Position numbers and translations under genes: made by a program. Below, one piece after another: positions 32,952 through 53,492 of a DNA stretch of 64,000 bases; position 1 is the stretch's first letter; the number at the start of each line of letters is the position of its first letter. The stretch spans positions 3,259,001-3,323,000 of the forward strand of contig OY718807.1 in the NCBI GenBank assembly GCA_963070105.1. The letters are read 5' to 3'. This DNA is from Litomosoides sigmodontis (lineage: Eukaryota > Nematoda > Chromadorea > Rhabditida > Onchocercidae). The notes under the pieces were generated by a model. The model saw only the letters and a program-made list of their open reading frames with translations, was not told the DNA's origin and made no database searches.

Positions 32952-33430
32952 GTATATATAAGTATTCTTTGAAACAATGCATTTTCCATTCCTTTTCATT
33001 TCATGCTATGTTAGTTTAATGAAACAACATGAATGTTTGCAATTAATTTATGTTTTCTTTATAAAATTGAATTTTTAATTTTCATTTTTGAGAATTGATG
33101 AATGAATAAAAGAAATTTTTTTATTTCATATAAGTAAATAGAGACATTATATGTCTTTTTTTAATGTTCAATTTAAAAAATTTTTGGAATGTAAAAAGTT
33201 GAATTTTAAGGAAAAAACCGATGAATGGAACACATAGCACATAATCAGTTAAGCTATGAAAGATTAAAGTTAGGGGATGAACGAATGAAAAGAATTTCAT
33301 TGCTCTTTCTCTTCTCTCTCTCTCTCTCTCTCACTCTCTGATAACTGTCAGAAATCAAAGATGTAAAATCACAGGTAACAAAGCAAAACAGTTAAAAATT
33401 CTAAATGAAGTAGTCATATAAGCGAGCCTA

Positions 33431-34183
33431 ATGAAAGAATTCAGTATCATAAAAAAAAATTCCCTACCAATAATGTACGCTATCATATTAATTTCATCTT
33501 TACTTATCCACTCATGGATTATTCCAATAATTTCGAAACCTATGGATTACGATACTATATCCGGTAATATCGCTAATTATGATATCTATATTAGGCGATA
33601 CGCTAATATTTCATCAATACTAATTAATTTGCTAATACTAATTAGCTTCTAAGTTCTAATTTCTTTTTACCCTTTCAAAAATCTTTTTTTAAATAACCAA
33701 AAATGTAATAAATGACTTTTTCCGTTTCAATAATCAGCATCATCTATTATTCCTTTTCATTTGTACAGTAAAACTTTTCACTGTTTGAAGAATGAAACTT
33801 TCAGTTTTTAGCAAAAACAAAATAAAACTTTTCAAATTAGTAAACGAAAAAAAAATTGTGACTTATCATACACAATTTTTTTTTTAGTAATAACAGTTAC
33901 TTTTAGCACTTTATTATTTCAAACTTCAATAATTCATTTCCTTGTAAACTCTAGCAAAAGTAAGAATAAATGAATAAATAAGAATGTAAAATGTAAATAA
34001 AAATTTTCAGTAAATGAGCAATCGTATGAGAGTGCCAACGCTTACGACTATCCTGATAGAAACGACTATCCTGATACAACTTTTGAAACATATCAGGCAA
34101 CCAATGAAACAGATCATGCAACAGAAGCTGTGCAAGATCAGCAGAGACGTGATTCAGTTGGGTGCAAAATTAAATTAGTTTAA
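33431..34183 (+). CDS. Two-exon gene for a small secreted orphan protein
   Basis: Exon 33431-33563 ends TATATCCG|GTAATATC in phase 1. Exon 34011-34183 follows ATTTTCAG and restores the frame, giving about 101 residues. The first exon encodes basic residues and then a long hydrophobic stretch (about residues 13-34, ending WIIPIISK), consistent with a signal peptide or anchor. The second exon is polar and acidic: it contains YDYPD and NDYPD in tandem (an 18-nt direct repeat) and one NETD sequon, and ends RRDSVGCKIKLV. It is the only plus-strand gene supported here, lying between iPGM and the FLYWCH gene. I do not recognise the family. The dibasic RR might be a processing site, but no repeated peptide typical of a neuropeptide precursor is seen. 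See 34382-34495 for a possible alternative last exon. Confidence 0.6.
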
Positions 34184-36598
34184 TACTTTTAAATTCATCA
34201 TACTTCTCTACAATTTCCAATGGTTTAATTTTGTTTCTGATAGAGTGAAATGGAATGCATAACATTAGCATATGGTAAGATTAAAATTACAATTCAAAAT
34301 TTTCCACTTAATATTGACAATCTCAAAATTTCATGCTAACATTGAGTGTGTGCATATTATTAAAAGCAAAAAATGTTGCAGTGGAAATTGGGAGATTTTG
34401 GAGCTATGGTAGATGCTTTTATGAATGACATCGATGAGGAATACGATTACATTGGCAGTGATGAATTTATAATTACCGGTAATGATAGTGAATAAAAATG
34501 AAAATTCCACAGATACTAACACTCTCGCCATCATCGTGAAACTAAACAAGTAAGCAATAAAAAAAAAGTACGCAATTAATAAATTCTCAAGAAATTTATA
34601 AACACACAGACCTCTTTCCTTTGTGTGTCTGTGTCTGTGTGTGTAACCTTTCCCTTCCAAAACTCACTTCTAACTGAAAATTACTTCACTTGGACTTTTT
34701 ATACTAAAAGGGAAAAATTTACATATAAATTTATATTTATCTCTTCAATTAACACATTCACATCCATTCCTCACTTCCATTTCTATTTTCCAATATTCAC
34801 ATTAATATTTTCTTCGATTTTTCACACAGATTTCAATTTTAATATTCACTTCAGTGTTTGGGAAAAAAGATGGCCACACACAGAAACAATAATTTTTCCT
34901 GTATTCTTATGCAAAGTATGCTTGAAATTGAAATATTACAAATGCAATGGAAATTTTTATTTGAATAAATTCATTTGCTAATACTAATATGAATTGAATA
35001 GTTCTATAAGATGAATTTAAAAAAAATCAAAAAAACTTTCAACTAACATTAAAATAGACATGCACACATGAAAGGCCTCACACAATACAATACAACGACT
35101 GATTGTTACACATTTAATGCGATTCATCAAAAAAAAAAATTGTCATTGAGTTTTTGAGATTATGATTAATAATAAATTTTATTTTTATTTTAATAATAAA
35201 TTTTATTTCCATTAATTTATTCAAAATTCAGTATTTCAGTAAGGAAAAAGAAAGCAAAACTTCGAAATTGCACGAAATATTCTTGACAAATCAAATTTAT
35301 AATGTATTCGATGATTAACTGAAAAAATTATTTGAGTCGGAGGGAAAACAAAAAGAAAAATGATCATTGTTTGAGCATGAATATATATGAACATTAAACC
35401 AAGAAAAGGAAACATCAATCATGAATATTATGGAAGAGAGAGAGAGAGAGGGAACGGAAGAAGAGATAGGAGAGAGTGTGTTATAATTTTAAGAGAAAGA
35501 CTTTTATGAATTGTATTCCGGCGGACCACTTGCTGCTATTTTTCTTCAATGAAATTCTATAGCATCATAGAACGCCAATCAGTCAATGAAGAATAAATAA
35601 CCGGTAAATAAAATTTTAAATTAAATAATTAAAGCCAAATTGTAATTTATAGTTAACTGCGCAACAATATAGCAAGAACACTGACAGCAAAATATTCATG
35701 ATTGACTACAATTAGAAAAATATGCACAATTTTAAACAATAGTTTTGTAGCATCGATGAAAATCATACGAGAAAATTTCCGCTAATACTAAAAACGAAGC
35801 TATCGCAAAGTGGCTCATAATTTAGAATTTCCATTATTAGCAATATTCATTTACTCGAATAATTAAATCGACTATAATAACGCTCATCTACATTAAATAC
35901 ATTGATAAGACATAAAACCACAGAACAAAGAATCAAATGTCCCACAATTTTCCTGCTCCAGTAGATCCCATAGTATAATTTGAATAGATGCTAACGCAAC
36001 CTACTACTCTTAACGCGGTGTAAGATCGAATGGACATCGGATAGAAAATATGCAAATGTGACATATTCATTAGATGCCACAAAATTAATACGTAAAATTA
36101 CGAATTGAATAAAAAGAAACAAAATGAAATACAAAACGCACAAAATTTAATACGCGTATTATTGAGAAAGACATTGTAGGAATAGAACGGTAAACAACAA
36201 TCCAAATTTCAATATTTAAGTTACAATATTTGAATTATATTTGAAAATCTTGAAGTAATTTCCCAAAATTTCCACAATATCCCATTAGGAGATGCTAGCT
36301 TTACGCATAGCTGCGTTATTTTAAGTGCATATATCACAATTTAATGAATGAAATTTTAAACACAAATAAACGATGATGCATAAAAAAAGAATAAAATACA
36401 CATATGTAACATGTTACCTGTGATAACGGCTAATTTTTTGTTCATACAATTAAAGACGCGTACATATGTCGAAGACAAGAATTTTTAAGAAAACAAACTG
36501 TCCAAATGCTTGATGAAAAACATATTAGGGAAGTAAGTAAGAGATTAACTATCAAACAGATGGAAATTAAAAATTAAACACGGCTTTGCAAATTGAAA
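34184..36598. other. AT-rich intergenic DNA between convergent genes
   Basis: Apart from the possible exon at 34382-34495, no coding signal. A plus-strand AATAAA near 34555 could end the secreted-orphan transcript. A short GA run lies near 35436-35450. Confidence 0.5.
34382..34495 (+). CDS. Possible alternative terminal exon of the secreted orphan
   Basis: After a TGTTGCAG acceptor, a 37-codon acidic frame begins WKLGDFGAMVDAF, contains NDIDEEYDYIGSDEF and ends at TAA, overlapping an AATAAA. Its composition matches the acidic second exon of the upstream gene. Phase 0 entry would need a weak donor in that exon (GAAGCT|GTGCAA, near 34126), skipping its last codons. A 31-nt exon-like segment near 34247-34277 (GATAG acceptor, ATATG|GTAAGA donor) cannot be joined in frame to this one. 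Confidence 0.35.
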   Translation, partial: WKLGDFGAMVDAFMNDIDEEYDYIGSDEFIITGNDSE

Positions 36599-39465
36599 TC
36601 ATAAACAGCCTGGCTCTTTAAAATTCTGATATAATACACGCATACACTTCCCTCGAATGGCCCAGAGAAACTGACTCCAATACGCTTTCTGCCATATTTC
36701 ACGACTAAAAATTATTATTTGTCAACTATTACTACCGTTCAAATGTATAATACATTAAAATATGAAAGAATTCCTCAATAATACAATTTACAGAAATTGT
36801 ATTATCAATTTTACAGGATGATTTGTTAACAGAAATTTGGTAAACTTCCTACAATCACTGTTTTTTTTACCATTTTTCAGGAAAAGCATTTTTCTCCATA
36901 AAAGCAAGTAATAAATCAACGAAAACAATTATCAATGTACTAATTCATACCTTAATTCAATTCCATTAAACCTTTCAATAACGAGTACAACTGTACCGCC
37001 ATCTAATAACACAATGCTTCTGCCCCTCAACGCCGGATCATTCGGTTCGAAACAGAATTCATTATTGCTACAAGTAGATTTACGTATTACATGCAATTTT
37101 TGATATTTGCTTCATATCACTTTACTATATGCCAAAAAGTTTCGATTATGCCAAAAAAAAACAAGTGGAATTGCCAATTTTTCTTCCTTCCATGCAATTT
37201 TTCAAAATTTGCAAGTAGCGTTTTGGTCACAATTTCCTTCCTGCAAAAATTTTTTCTACCTTACAAATGCTAATATTGCTTCACACAAGAAGAACGTATA
37301 TCATACCGTTGAATAAAAGTAAATTTATGGTCAATTTCCATTGCTAACTGTAACATCCCCGTTATTCTTTGTTCATCCGCTAACTGATACGTGGGGGTGA
37401 GATAAGACATTAAAAGCCGTGATGTTGATGCCTCCTTCGACTGAAAATAGTTTTATTTTAAAGAAATTAAAAAATTTTCCTTTTGGGAAAACAATTCAAT
37501 ATCTGCAAAAATGCAGTAAACATATGATAAAATGAACGAAAATCAACGAAATTAACGAATTTATTAACGAAACGAAATTATAACGAACTTATTTTAGAAC
37601 AGCAAAAAATCACAAAAACTGCAAATTTTAATCCAACACATTTTGTGAAACATTTAAGATATGACACTTTGTCCTTCACAACTACTTCGCTGCACAAGAA
37701 GTTATGAGTAATGCCATGTCATAAGCATTTTTTCATCTACAGAAGTCTAGTATTAATTACTAGATTTAGCTAATAGTACAAATCAAATCCAAATCTAACT
37801 AACACTAACCCACTACCACCTACCATTGCGATTATAAGCTAATATAAAAATAAAATAAGGAAATTTATGATAGATTCTTATCTACAACAATTAATTCAAT
37901 AACGATACTAATATTCACTGTTATCATTAATATATTGTTAATATATTGTTAGGGAAGTAATATAATGAATAGTGATTATCCACAATTACCCATGTTTTGG
38001 AAGAAATGAAATTAATGCTACTAAAATATGAAACAAGGAAAAAAATGAAGACGTGAATTACCTCCGCATCGGCATTAGGTATTAAATTTGAGGTAGCATT
38101 CATGACGAATTGCGTAAGGATCTCTTGTTGCGTATTGGATGAGTGTTTTGTTTCAACATCTTTTTCTACTTCTGTAAAATATTGATTCAAGAATAAATAT
38201 AACACAAGTGTTTTTAAGCTACCATCGAGGTATTTTTTAATTTTTAATGATAATTTGATCATAAAATGATCATTTGATATCGGTGAAACCTTTGGTAATT
38301 ATAAGACAAAATGGTACACGTTTGAATAAAATCTTAGGTATCGGATATTAATCATACAACCAATGGCTACAAAAACACTTTTTCGGAAAGGAAAAAAAAG
38401 CGAGATCGCTTACGTGGAGTAATAACTTCCGTAACATAGTATGGATCTTTAGCAGTATGATCATGTTCACCACTTGCAAATAAGCATATTTTGTTGGATG
38501 TAAAAATAATAGCGTACATCCGGAAATTACATCTCGTACGTCGCCAGTTGTTACAGCGATAGAAAACCTTCGTACCATGGGCCGAGGTAACACTTTTGCG
38601 TTTTGACACTTTTTCACGGCGACGTACTTCATCCATTTCTTCACATGATGTATAGCAACCGTAATTTCGCCATTCACGTTTCATTTTGTTAAATACTATA
38701 AAATGAACAACAATAATTTACATTTCTTGCTAGAATTTAACTTGTCAGTTTTCTTCTTTGATGCTGAATGATTACGAAATGGTAATTATCATATATTAAA
38801 AAAATAATATTAATAATGATAGCAGCGATAACAAGAAGCAATAATAAATGATATAATAGATAGTACTAATAATAAATAATTGCTAATAAATAATCGAAAA
38901 TAATATTATTAAATAATAACAATACCAAACAAATAAACAATAATAATGCCAAATAAAAAAATAAATTAAATAAACAAATTAAATTAATCAATTAAATAAA
39001 TGAATAAATAGATAGATAAATGATGATAAACAATAAGGATGAAAATGATAAATAATAATAACCGCAATAGATATTAATAAGAAATAACAATGAATGATAA
39101 AAAAATGAACAATAGTAGTAATAACAAAAATCAGAAATAATAATAAATAATTTTCTTTGTCAACTACTTATAAAATAGTTATGATCAAAGATTGCAAATA
39201 CATTAAACATTAGGTTTGGACGAAAATTTTTTCACAACTTACAAGGTGAATCAATAACAATCGAACGGTTCATAGCTTCAGCATTGCTTATCGATGCCTG
39301 ATTATCAGTTGACTGTTGCTGATAATGCAGTTGCTGTTGACGACAGTGACTGTTATTACTAGTACTAGGCCTTTCGGCTAATGCTTCATCAAATTCTTCA
39401 TCACACTGTAAATTAATCTGCTGCTGTGGTTCTGATTGTTCTACCTGTTGTTGAACAGTTTCCAT
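36599..39465 (-). CDS. FLYWCH-type zinc-finger protein, likely DNA-binding regulator
   Basis: Six phase-consistent exons (39243-39465, 38414-38695, 38062-38171, 37307-37440, 36951-37067, 36599-36704) give 323 residues. The N-terminal exon is Gln-rich (METVQQQVEQSEPQQQ) with acidic and Ser/Asn-rich parts. The second exon holds a zinc-binding module: a basic lead (RRREKVSKRK), then FYRCNNWRRTRCNF and, about 20 residues on, GEHDH. This C-x7-C-x21-H-x-H pattern fits the FLYWCH/WRKY-like class, which in nematodes includes FLH and PEB-1 proteins. The remaining exons carry a conserved-looking C-terminal domain with few recognisable motifs (WQKAYWSQFLWAIRGK near the end). Nuclear location and transcriptional repression are inferred from the family. 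I cannot say which worm paralogue it matches. The start is the first ATG of the Gln-rich exon. Confidence 0.8.
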
Positions 39466-42164
39466 TGCTGATGATAATGATGATATCGGTGATTTCCAAT
39501 GCTTCCACTACCGTTACTCTATACCTACCACTTCCATCCTATTTATATGCAAATGACAATAACACTTTTGTTGTGAACAAAAACTTTATTAAGCAAAAAA
39601 AAAACGAAATATGAACGCCTCGATTACATTTATACATACAATTGGAACAATTTCCTGATCATGTTAATTCGATGTAAAACTTTATATTCCTCTACTTATC
39701 AATAATCATAATAAATTTCTTAAAAAATAAAGCTATTCATGTGCCATCCAAAATAATTTTACAAGTCAATCAAATTATTTCAATTATTTTGCAGTATGTT
39801 TGTTGAATAATTTGTTTTAGTTAAGCCATTGCGATAATTTATTCTTTTTTCCAACATGCCTGCTAAAAGGAATTTTACGAGCAAATTTCCATGTCCATTT
39901 GGTTCACTAATTTTAACGCCTTTCCTTAAGTGCTCAAGCGAAAAAGCCACAGCTTTTTTTAGAGAGCACTAAGGTAATCGAAACCGTGAAGTTCTGGTAC
40001 TGACATTAAAGGTCAAAATTATTTTTCAATTTACGTCGATAAATATCCTCAATGAAACTGTTAACATTCCTTTGATTGTTAGTAAGAAAGCGCTAAAAGA
40101 TCACAAAAATTTCTTTCAAACCTTTTCATTAATTTGTAAAAATTTAAATCTTTCCCTTCCTCAATTAAAATATTGCCTTTTTGGTACATTTCCTACAAAT
40201 CATGTAAGGTACAGAAAGAATCGAAAAAACGAATTTTTTCTTTCAAATCAATCCCATCCTATTTCGGAACGATGAATTACCTATCATTATGAAACACCTA
40301 CCTCTCAAATTCAAAGAAATTTAAAACTATGCTATTATAGATTTCGTTGGTAGAATATTTAATTTCAACTAATAAATCGATTAAATTAAATCAATCGGTC
40401 AAATTACACATTTTGTGCACATCGATCATACATATGTGTGCATTGATTTTGGATAGCGTAGTTAAACAATCAATCAACCAATTGCTATTTCATACATTGA
40501 CAGCTAAATGCTTGAAATTATAACGATCGTAGATCGAAATAAACTAAAAAAAAAATATTTACAAATTGAAGCAGTTTACTAACTTCCATCATTCTTGCTG
40601 AAACAACGAGAATTGAAATTGTTAAAAATTTAACTGACCGATAATTAATCAACGATTGAAACATTTGTTGCGCAAAACAAAACAAACTGAATGCTTCAAA
40701 GAAGAGGAGAGAAAAAAAAACAGTCGGTCGAAGTGAGTCGTTGTAGTAGTTGGTCCACGTTCAAATGTTGTCATCACGAACGTGAGGGAGAGAGAGAGAG
40801 AGAGAGCGAGAGAGCTCGGGGAGAAAGAGAGAGTGGGAGGAAAAGGAGTGTAGGGAATAGGAGAGGAAAGGTAGCGGATAAAAACGTACGGAGAAGAGAA
40901 AGAGGAAGGAGGATGTGCAAAATGTAAAGGTGCAAAAGATGAGAAGGATGTCGATGTGCTAAGATGGATGCTTTATGAGTCGATTGTTTTCCCCCCTCTA
41001 TCTTCCATTTCTGGCGATGACGCTCCTTACGGCACGGATTACGTGTATCTCTTTACCTTCACTCTTTTACCTTACTTACGCTACGCCAGCAAAGACGTAA
41101 CAGAAGACGAGCCCACCACGCACCCACCACCAATTACTTACACATCCCTCTCTCACCACCTTCATCTACCATTCCACCCCGCCACTCGCATCTTTTCCCT
41201 CCCCTCCCCGTTCCCGTTTCCTCATCTCTCCCGATAACAATATTGAAATAAACATCCTCCTCCTCATGCTCCTCCTGATCCCTCCCTGGCAAATGTTGAG
41301 GAGAGGGGGAAGGGAGTAGAGGAGGAGGGGTTGATCGGGTGGGGTGTAGCGATAGAAGCAACGATAACAAATCGATCACTATACTATGTATGGTGGGGGG
41401 AAATAAAACAGGAAGGAAGGAGCGGGAGAAGAAGGCGGGGCACAAACCTTTCTCCTCTTTCCTTGGGCACTGCCTTCCTTCTCCTGCTCCTCCCCCTCCC
41501 CTCCCCCTTCCCTCTTTTCCTCCTCCCCAGTCACCGGATACATTGACGATCATCATAACAGGTGAGGAGGGGTCATTTCACGTTCCTCCATCCCTGCACG
41601 TTAAAAATCTGTTCATCTTCATCAAGAGAGGAGATGAATTTGCATTTCGTTGCTTCAAATGATCCTCGTAGCCTAGCTCAGCGCTATCTATGAGTGATAA
41701 GCTAGCGGCACTTATCAATGACTTTTAGACTTTGAACATTCACAAATAAGTAAGTAATCGTTGTGAAGGATTGATATGATAAATCGTCTTCACCTCATTT
41801 TTAACAAAATTGGAAATGACACTAATGCAGCGCTACTGTCGTTGATGTACGATAGTGTCACTTTACCTCCTTTATTGTTTCAACCGATAGAATTCCTGAA
41901 ATAGGAAAGATGAGAGAGAGAGAGAGAAATGAGTGATATAAATGAATTAAAGATGAATGTGAACACAAAATGAAGATGATCTGATCTGATAGTTTAGTTT
42001 TGAAAAGAAAAAAAAAGTAAATTTCGTTCTTTAGATAAATGTAGACAAAAATATAGCAAACAAACGATAAAATCAATTTCTCACTAAGAAGACATGATGA
42101 TATCACGTTGAGATCATTTGAAATTAATTCTATCTTTTTTTTCGTTTTTTTTTTATAAATTACA
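39466..42164. other. Intergenic with polypurine and polypyrimidine tracts
   Basis: 40691-40920 is plus-strand purine-rich (gagaga runs) and 41130-41560 alternates CT-rich and GGA-rich blocks, less AT-rich than its surroundings. These create several spurious frames. A minus-strand AATAAA near 41871 could be the PSTK polyadenylation signal. It probably also holds the FLYWCH gene promoter. Confidence 0.5.
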
Positions 42165-43088
42165 TTAAACATTCTCGTTTCCAGTGTGAGCTACAACAAC
42201 TTGAAAAGCATTACTAAGTGGAACGAATACCTGAAATTCTTTCCATAGAATATCTTTTAGTTCTTGCACATTCCAGCTAATTGTATTCTCAGTTCGTATG
42301 CGCCAATAAAGGTTTTTTTTTAGTTTAGCTAGTGCATTACCGCCTTTGCAGATATTTTTCTCTCGAATCACTTCACTGACACATCTTCTAAGATCAACTT
42401 CTAGCTTCATCCACTTCTTCTCATCATTCGATGATCTTTCCGTATCATTCTCAGATAACATTAACTTAGCGTTCCTCAACGTATGCCAGAGATTTGTTTT
42501 CCATCTAATACGATCAATATATTCAACTAACAATTTGAGATCATTTATTGACTGATAAACGAACAAGCTATCGCCATTATCATTATCTTTTGATGGCAAT
42601 TCCATTTGTTCATAGATTTTTCGAATGGTAGATTCTGGAATGCGATTTTTCACAGGACGTTGCATATTCTGTGTTAGAGCTTTAACAAGTGGTACATCAA
42701 CGAAAACGACGAGATATGGAAGCTGATACATTGCCGACATTCTGCGGAAAGGCCTTCGCATACTTTTTAGGTAAAGTATATCATCCACGACAATTACCGG
42801 TGGCACAATGTCTTCAGCCGATAGCTGCACTTTCAGGAATTCACGTATACGGTTTTCGCATCTTTTCCGTTCGCTGTGAGCATTTGTACTTTTATTCAAA
42901 CCATACAGCTTTAGCATACTTCCACTGGCATACTCGTCACCCCACACGTTTTCCATGAAACCATCATCATTGAAAATATCATCGTATGAGAAAGTCACGC
43001 AAACTTCGTCGCCAAGTTTAGCTTTCAATTCTCTGCACAAAGTTGTCTTGCCGGAACCAGGTGCACCTATCACTAACACCAAAGCCAT
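42165..43088 (-). CDS. pstk-1: O-phosphoseryl-tRNA(Sec) kinase (PSTK), single exon
   Basis: A 307-residue uninterrupted frame. PSTK phosphorylates Ser-tRNA(Sec), the step before SepSecS makes selenocysteinyl-tRNA, in the cytosol. The N-terminus carries a P-loop GAPGSGKTT (residues 8-16). Then follow SYDDIF, a Walker B-like strand VIVVDDILYLKSMR, and VVFVDVP with a following QRPVKNRIPESTI segment, the layout of the KTI12/PSTK kinase family. The SMR and RIPESTI positions match PSTK better than the tRNA-modification factor KTI12, the main alternative. The ATG is 462 bp below the hel-1 stop on the same strand. A CTGAATTTAG acceptor lies upstream, so trans-splicing within an operon is possible. 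It is the only long gene here without introns. Confidence 0.85.
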   Translation of the reverse strand: MALVLVIGAPGSGKTTLCRELKAKLGDEVCVTFSYDDIFNDDGFMENVWGDEYASGSMLKLYGLNKSTNAHSERKRCENRIREFLKVQLSAEDIVPPVIVVDDILYLKSMRRPFRRMSAMYQLPYLVVFVDVPLVKALTQNMQRPVKNRIPESTIRKIYEQMELPSKDNDNGDSLFVYQSINDLKLLVEYIDRIRWKTNLWHTLRNAKLMLSENDTERSSNDEKKWMKLEVDLRRCVSEVIREKNICKGGNALAKLKKNLYWRIRTENTISWNVQELKDILWKEFQVFVPLSNAFQVVVAHTGNENV

Positions 43089-43550
43089 TTCTTTGATGAT
43101 GAATTAGGACGCAATCTATGCTACCTAAATTCAGAAAAAATGAGCATACGCAACCCTGGATATCTAAAAACCCTTTTCTATGATCCTTCTAGCGCTCCCT
43201 TCACTAGGATTTTCAGCGTATGGCGTAGTTCGTAAAGTTGTACACATCCACTTATGAACACTCTACATTCCCCCTACTTAATGATATATACAGATATGTA
43301 CAGCTCTTGCATAAGAATTTCAAACAGTAGAAATTTATGGTACGAAAAATAAAATACAATAATCATTAAGAGTACATGAAAAAAAGCATCGTCCCTTACA
43401 ATCAACTGCAATGTTGGTAAAATAAGAAAACAATTCGTCACAAACAAGACACAATAATGTAATTTAGAAGATATCTTTTAAACAGCAACAACAACAATTC
43501 TCAACGCCCTTTCGTGACAAATGTCGCAAGTAATTCATGCCAGCTTTCCT
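43089..43550 (-). other. Intergenic spacer between hel-1 and PSTK
   Basis: 462 bases with no coding signal. No clear AATAAA for hel-1 was found. A pyrimidine-rich acceptor (TTTTTTCTGAATTTAG) about 40-50 bases upstream of the PSTK ATG could accept a spliced leader. Confidence 0.45.
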
Positions 43551-47330
<3,780 letters not shown>

Positions 47331-48220
47331 TACTACTTAGCTGATGCTATTTCAAATCAATGAGATGATCGATCAATTTATGCGAGGTTGTTGTCTGTAA
47401 TTTTCACTATAAGATGTGTAGAAATTCAAAGTATTAACGTTAGTGCGATATAATCTAACTCGGAAACACATAAAACAAACACTAGAAAGTCCCGCTTAAA
47501 TCAACCGTCACGCAAGCAACCAGTCAAGCAACCAACGAACCGCAACCCTAAATGAACAACAAAGAGAGCATCAACTATCGATTTTTTATGAAACTCTGCC
47601 TCAACCGGCCAAACAGCGTAATGCAACACTCGCATCCCACCCAAATAGTCGACGGTGCTCGGGCGCGTGGCTGAGCATCCGATATTTTGAATTGATGCTA
47701 CTTCTTAAAAAGCTACTTCATTAAAAGTTAAGGTTATAGTTCGCTAAGTGCAGTAATATGCAATCAGACGTAACAGATAACTTTTTCGCGATTGTTATTC
47801 ACATATAATCGGCTTTTCCCTAATTAATCAGTCGTGTAAAATGTATGGGCAAAAAGTTTGTTTTCTTTTCTAACTTTATTCATCCCTTTTCTTTTAATCC
47901 AATAATTATAGTACCATTAAGAATGCTAATACATTGTATTTATCACATTAATGGAGAAAGATAAGAAACAACAGGACTAAAATCGATGTTATATTTCTTG
48001 TTACCAAGGAAAAATCTCAATATTTCTTGCGCTTCACTGTTGTGAACAATTCTTTCACTTTATATCAAATTACAAATTAGGTAAAAATAACTGAAGAAAG
48101 AGATGCAGCATCGAAAAGAACAATGTTTTTTTGTGACCATAAGGAAGAAGTATTTACGAAATACAAATTAAAATGAAATTAATGTCCATGTTGCCTACGA
48201 GATGCATCCGGAATCCGAAT
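47331..48220. other. Intergenic: hel-1 promoter side and gdh 3' end
   Basis: No coding signal. A minus-strand AATAAA lies near 47875-47880, about 340 bases past the gdh stop. Confidence 0.55.
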
Positions 48221-51661
<3,441 letters not shown>

Positions 51662-53457
51662 TTTTTTTCAAAAAACAAAAAATTCCTGCAAGTGAAATTC
51701 AGAAATTAATTTTTTTTTTCTAATTCTGCTCAAATAAGCATGAAAGAAAAATACGAGAGCAAAAATCTTTGAACATTTCAATTTAATTTTCATCTATGTC
51801 TTTTTTTTGTCGTATAACTTGAACTATTTTTTCCTCTACCTAAAATTACAGAAGAAAAAAACTCACAATTTTTCTACCACTCAATTTTTTACTCAATTAA
51901 ATTCTTTATGTGAGCTGAAAAAAAAAATTTTTTTTTAAAAAACTTTTACCGATATGTAAAATAACCTCCAAAAATTTCTCAAATTTTATCTCACTCCAAC
52001 TGCAGCGAATCTCCCTCTCACTCTCCCTCCCTCTATACATCCAATTCATATATCTCTCTACTCTCCTCTTCACACAATCAAAGATTTAAAAAATTAAAGC
52101 GACAAAAAAACTACACATACGACATGTCACGAGCATCCCTGACATTTCAATGTCAGTTAATTTGTGACAAGTTTAACAGGTCAAACACATTCATCAATGA
52201 TGCGTGAGAAAATTCAATCAAAATATGAATATGAAAAAAAAGAGAGAGAAAAAAAGGATTACTTTTATGGAAAATGATTTTATGAATTTTAAAGAAAAAA
52301 AAGTCCTAGAAATGTTGAAAATTCAATAATAAATATTTCACAACAACAACAAAATGTTTAAGCTGAATAATTTGACCATTGTGATGATAGGTTACAATGA
52401 CAATGACCTTTGTCCCAAGAAGCTCTGGTAATTTAATTCATTTCAATACAAACTAACAATTATTCGTTTTAAAAAAAAAAACAAATCCATTAGCCTAATG
52501 AAAACTTATGAGTGGCGAGTAGGTGCGGAAGAGGTGCAGAAAGAGTTTGTAAAAGAAAAATAAAACATTGCAATAACGGTGAGAACAAAATGTTGCTAAT
52601 TTCAAACGTCTTATCTATTAAATGAACATTTTCCTCCCTTTTCCCTCTCCCTCTCTAGAGGAGCTCCGTTCGCTCCTCCACAAATTGTGAGGTAAGTGAA
52701 AAGTGAAGGAAAGAAATGAGAGATGATAGAATGGATTAGAGAATGGTAGGAAAAAAATGGTAATTTAAATGGAACAGTGATGGAGAGAGAGAGAGAGAGA
52801 GAGAAATAATTGACGGAAATTTTGTTACAACTAAAATTTTGTACTTTAATCGTTTATAGCACTCGGCAAATCTAACATTCTCACATCAAATTTTTTATAA
52901 TTTATACTAAAATAGATTTTAAAGTGAATTTAAATAAGGCACAAATCGTATTTCTTCATTTCTCATTTTTCACTCAAAAATAGATGGTCCATTGCACAGC
53001 GGAAGAGGTAACGATGAGAGCGATGAAAGGTGAAAATTGAGCTAACTCGTCACATAATCTAAAAGTATTCTACAACAAGTTCATGCATCACAAAAACACA
53101 ATTTTTTTTTAACAATTAAAGAAAAACGTTTTTTTTTCTAGGTAACTTCTCACTTCCACGCAACATTTACTTACGTTCGTTACACGCATCACAAATCCGT
53201 CAAATGGTTGGATGTAAACGTGTAGGTGCGCAAGTAAGCTTTTACTTCCACCGCTCAAAGGGAATGCCGGTTGAAATTAGTGGTGGTGGTGGTGAAAGAA
53301 CAGCGCGAATAGGATAAACGGTGCGATCATTCCGATCCGTGAAATGCTTCTCGTCTCGTTACTAGGATGAAAATGAAATGAAGGAGAGGAGAGAGTGATG
53401 AACTTTATGCCTGTCAAAGAGGTATAGTTAAGTTCGAAATCATTAACACTTCTTTCA

Positions 53458-53492
<35 letters not shown>

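Noticed and set aside
34625..34981. 118-codon plus-strand frame, Phe/Ile/Lys rich
   Set aside because: Composition is that of translated AT-rich DNA; no signal peptide followed by conserved features, no splice context.
40691..41662. Several frames rich in Arg-Glu or Pro-Ser
   Set aside because: They follow polypurine and polypyrimidine tracts on either strand; no conserved motif.
41858..42172. Frame beginning MFNVIYKKK just downstream of PSTK
   Set aside because: It is the PSTK 3' flank read in another frame; lysine/phenylalanine composition reflects poly-T tracts.
42689..42958. Antisense frame inside PSTK
   Set aside because: Shadow of a well-supported coding exon on the other strand.
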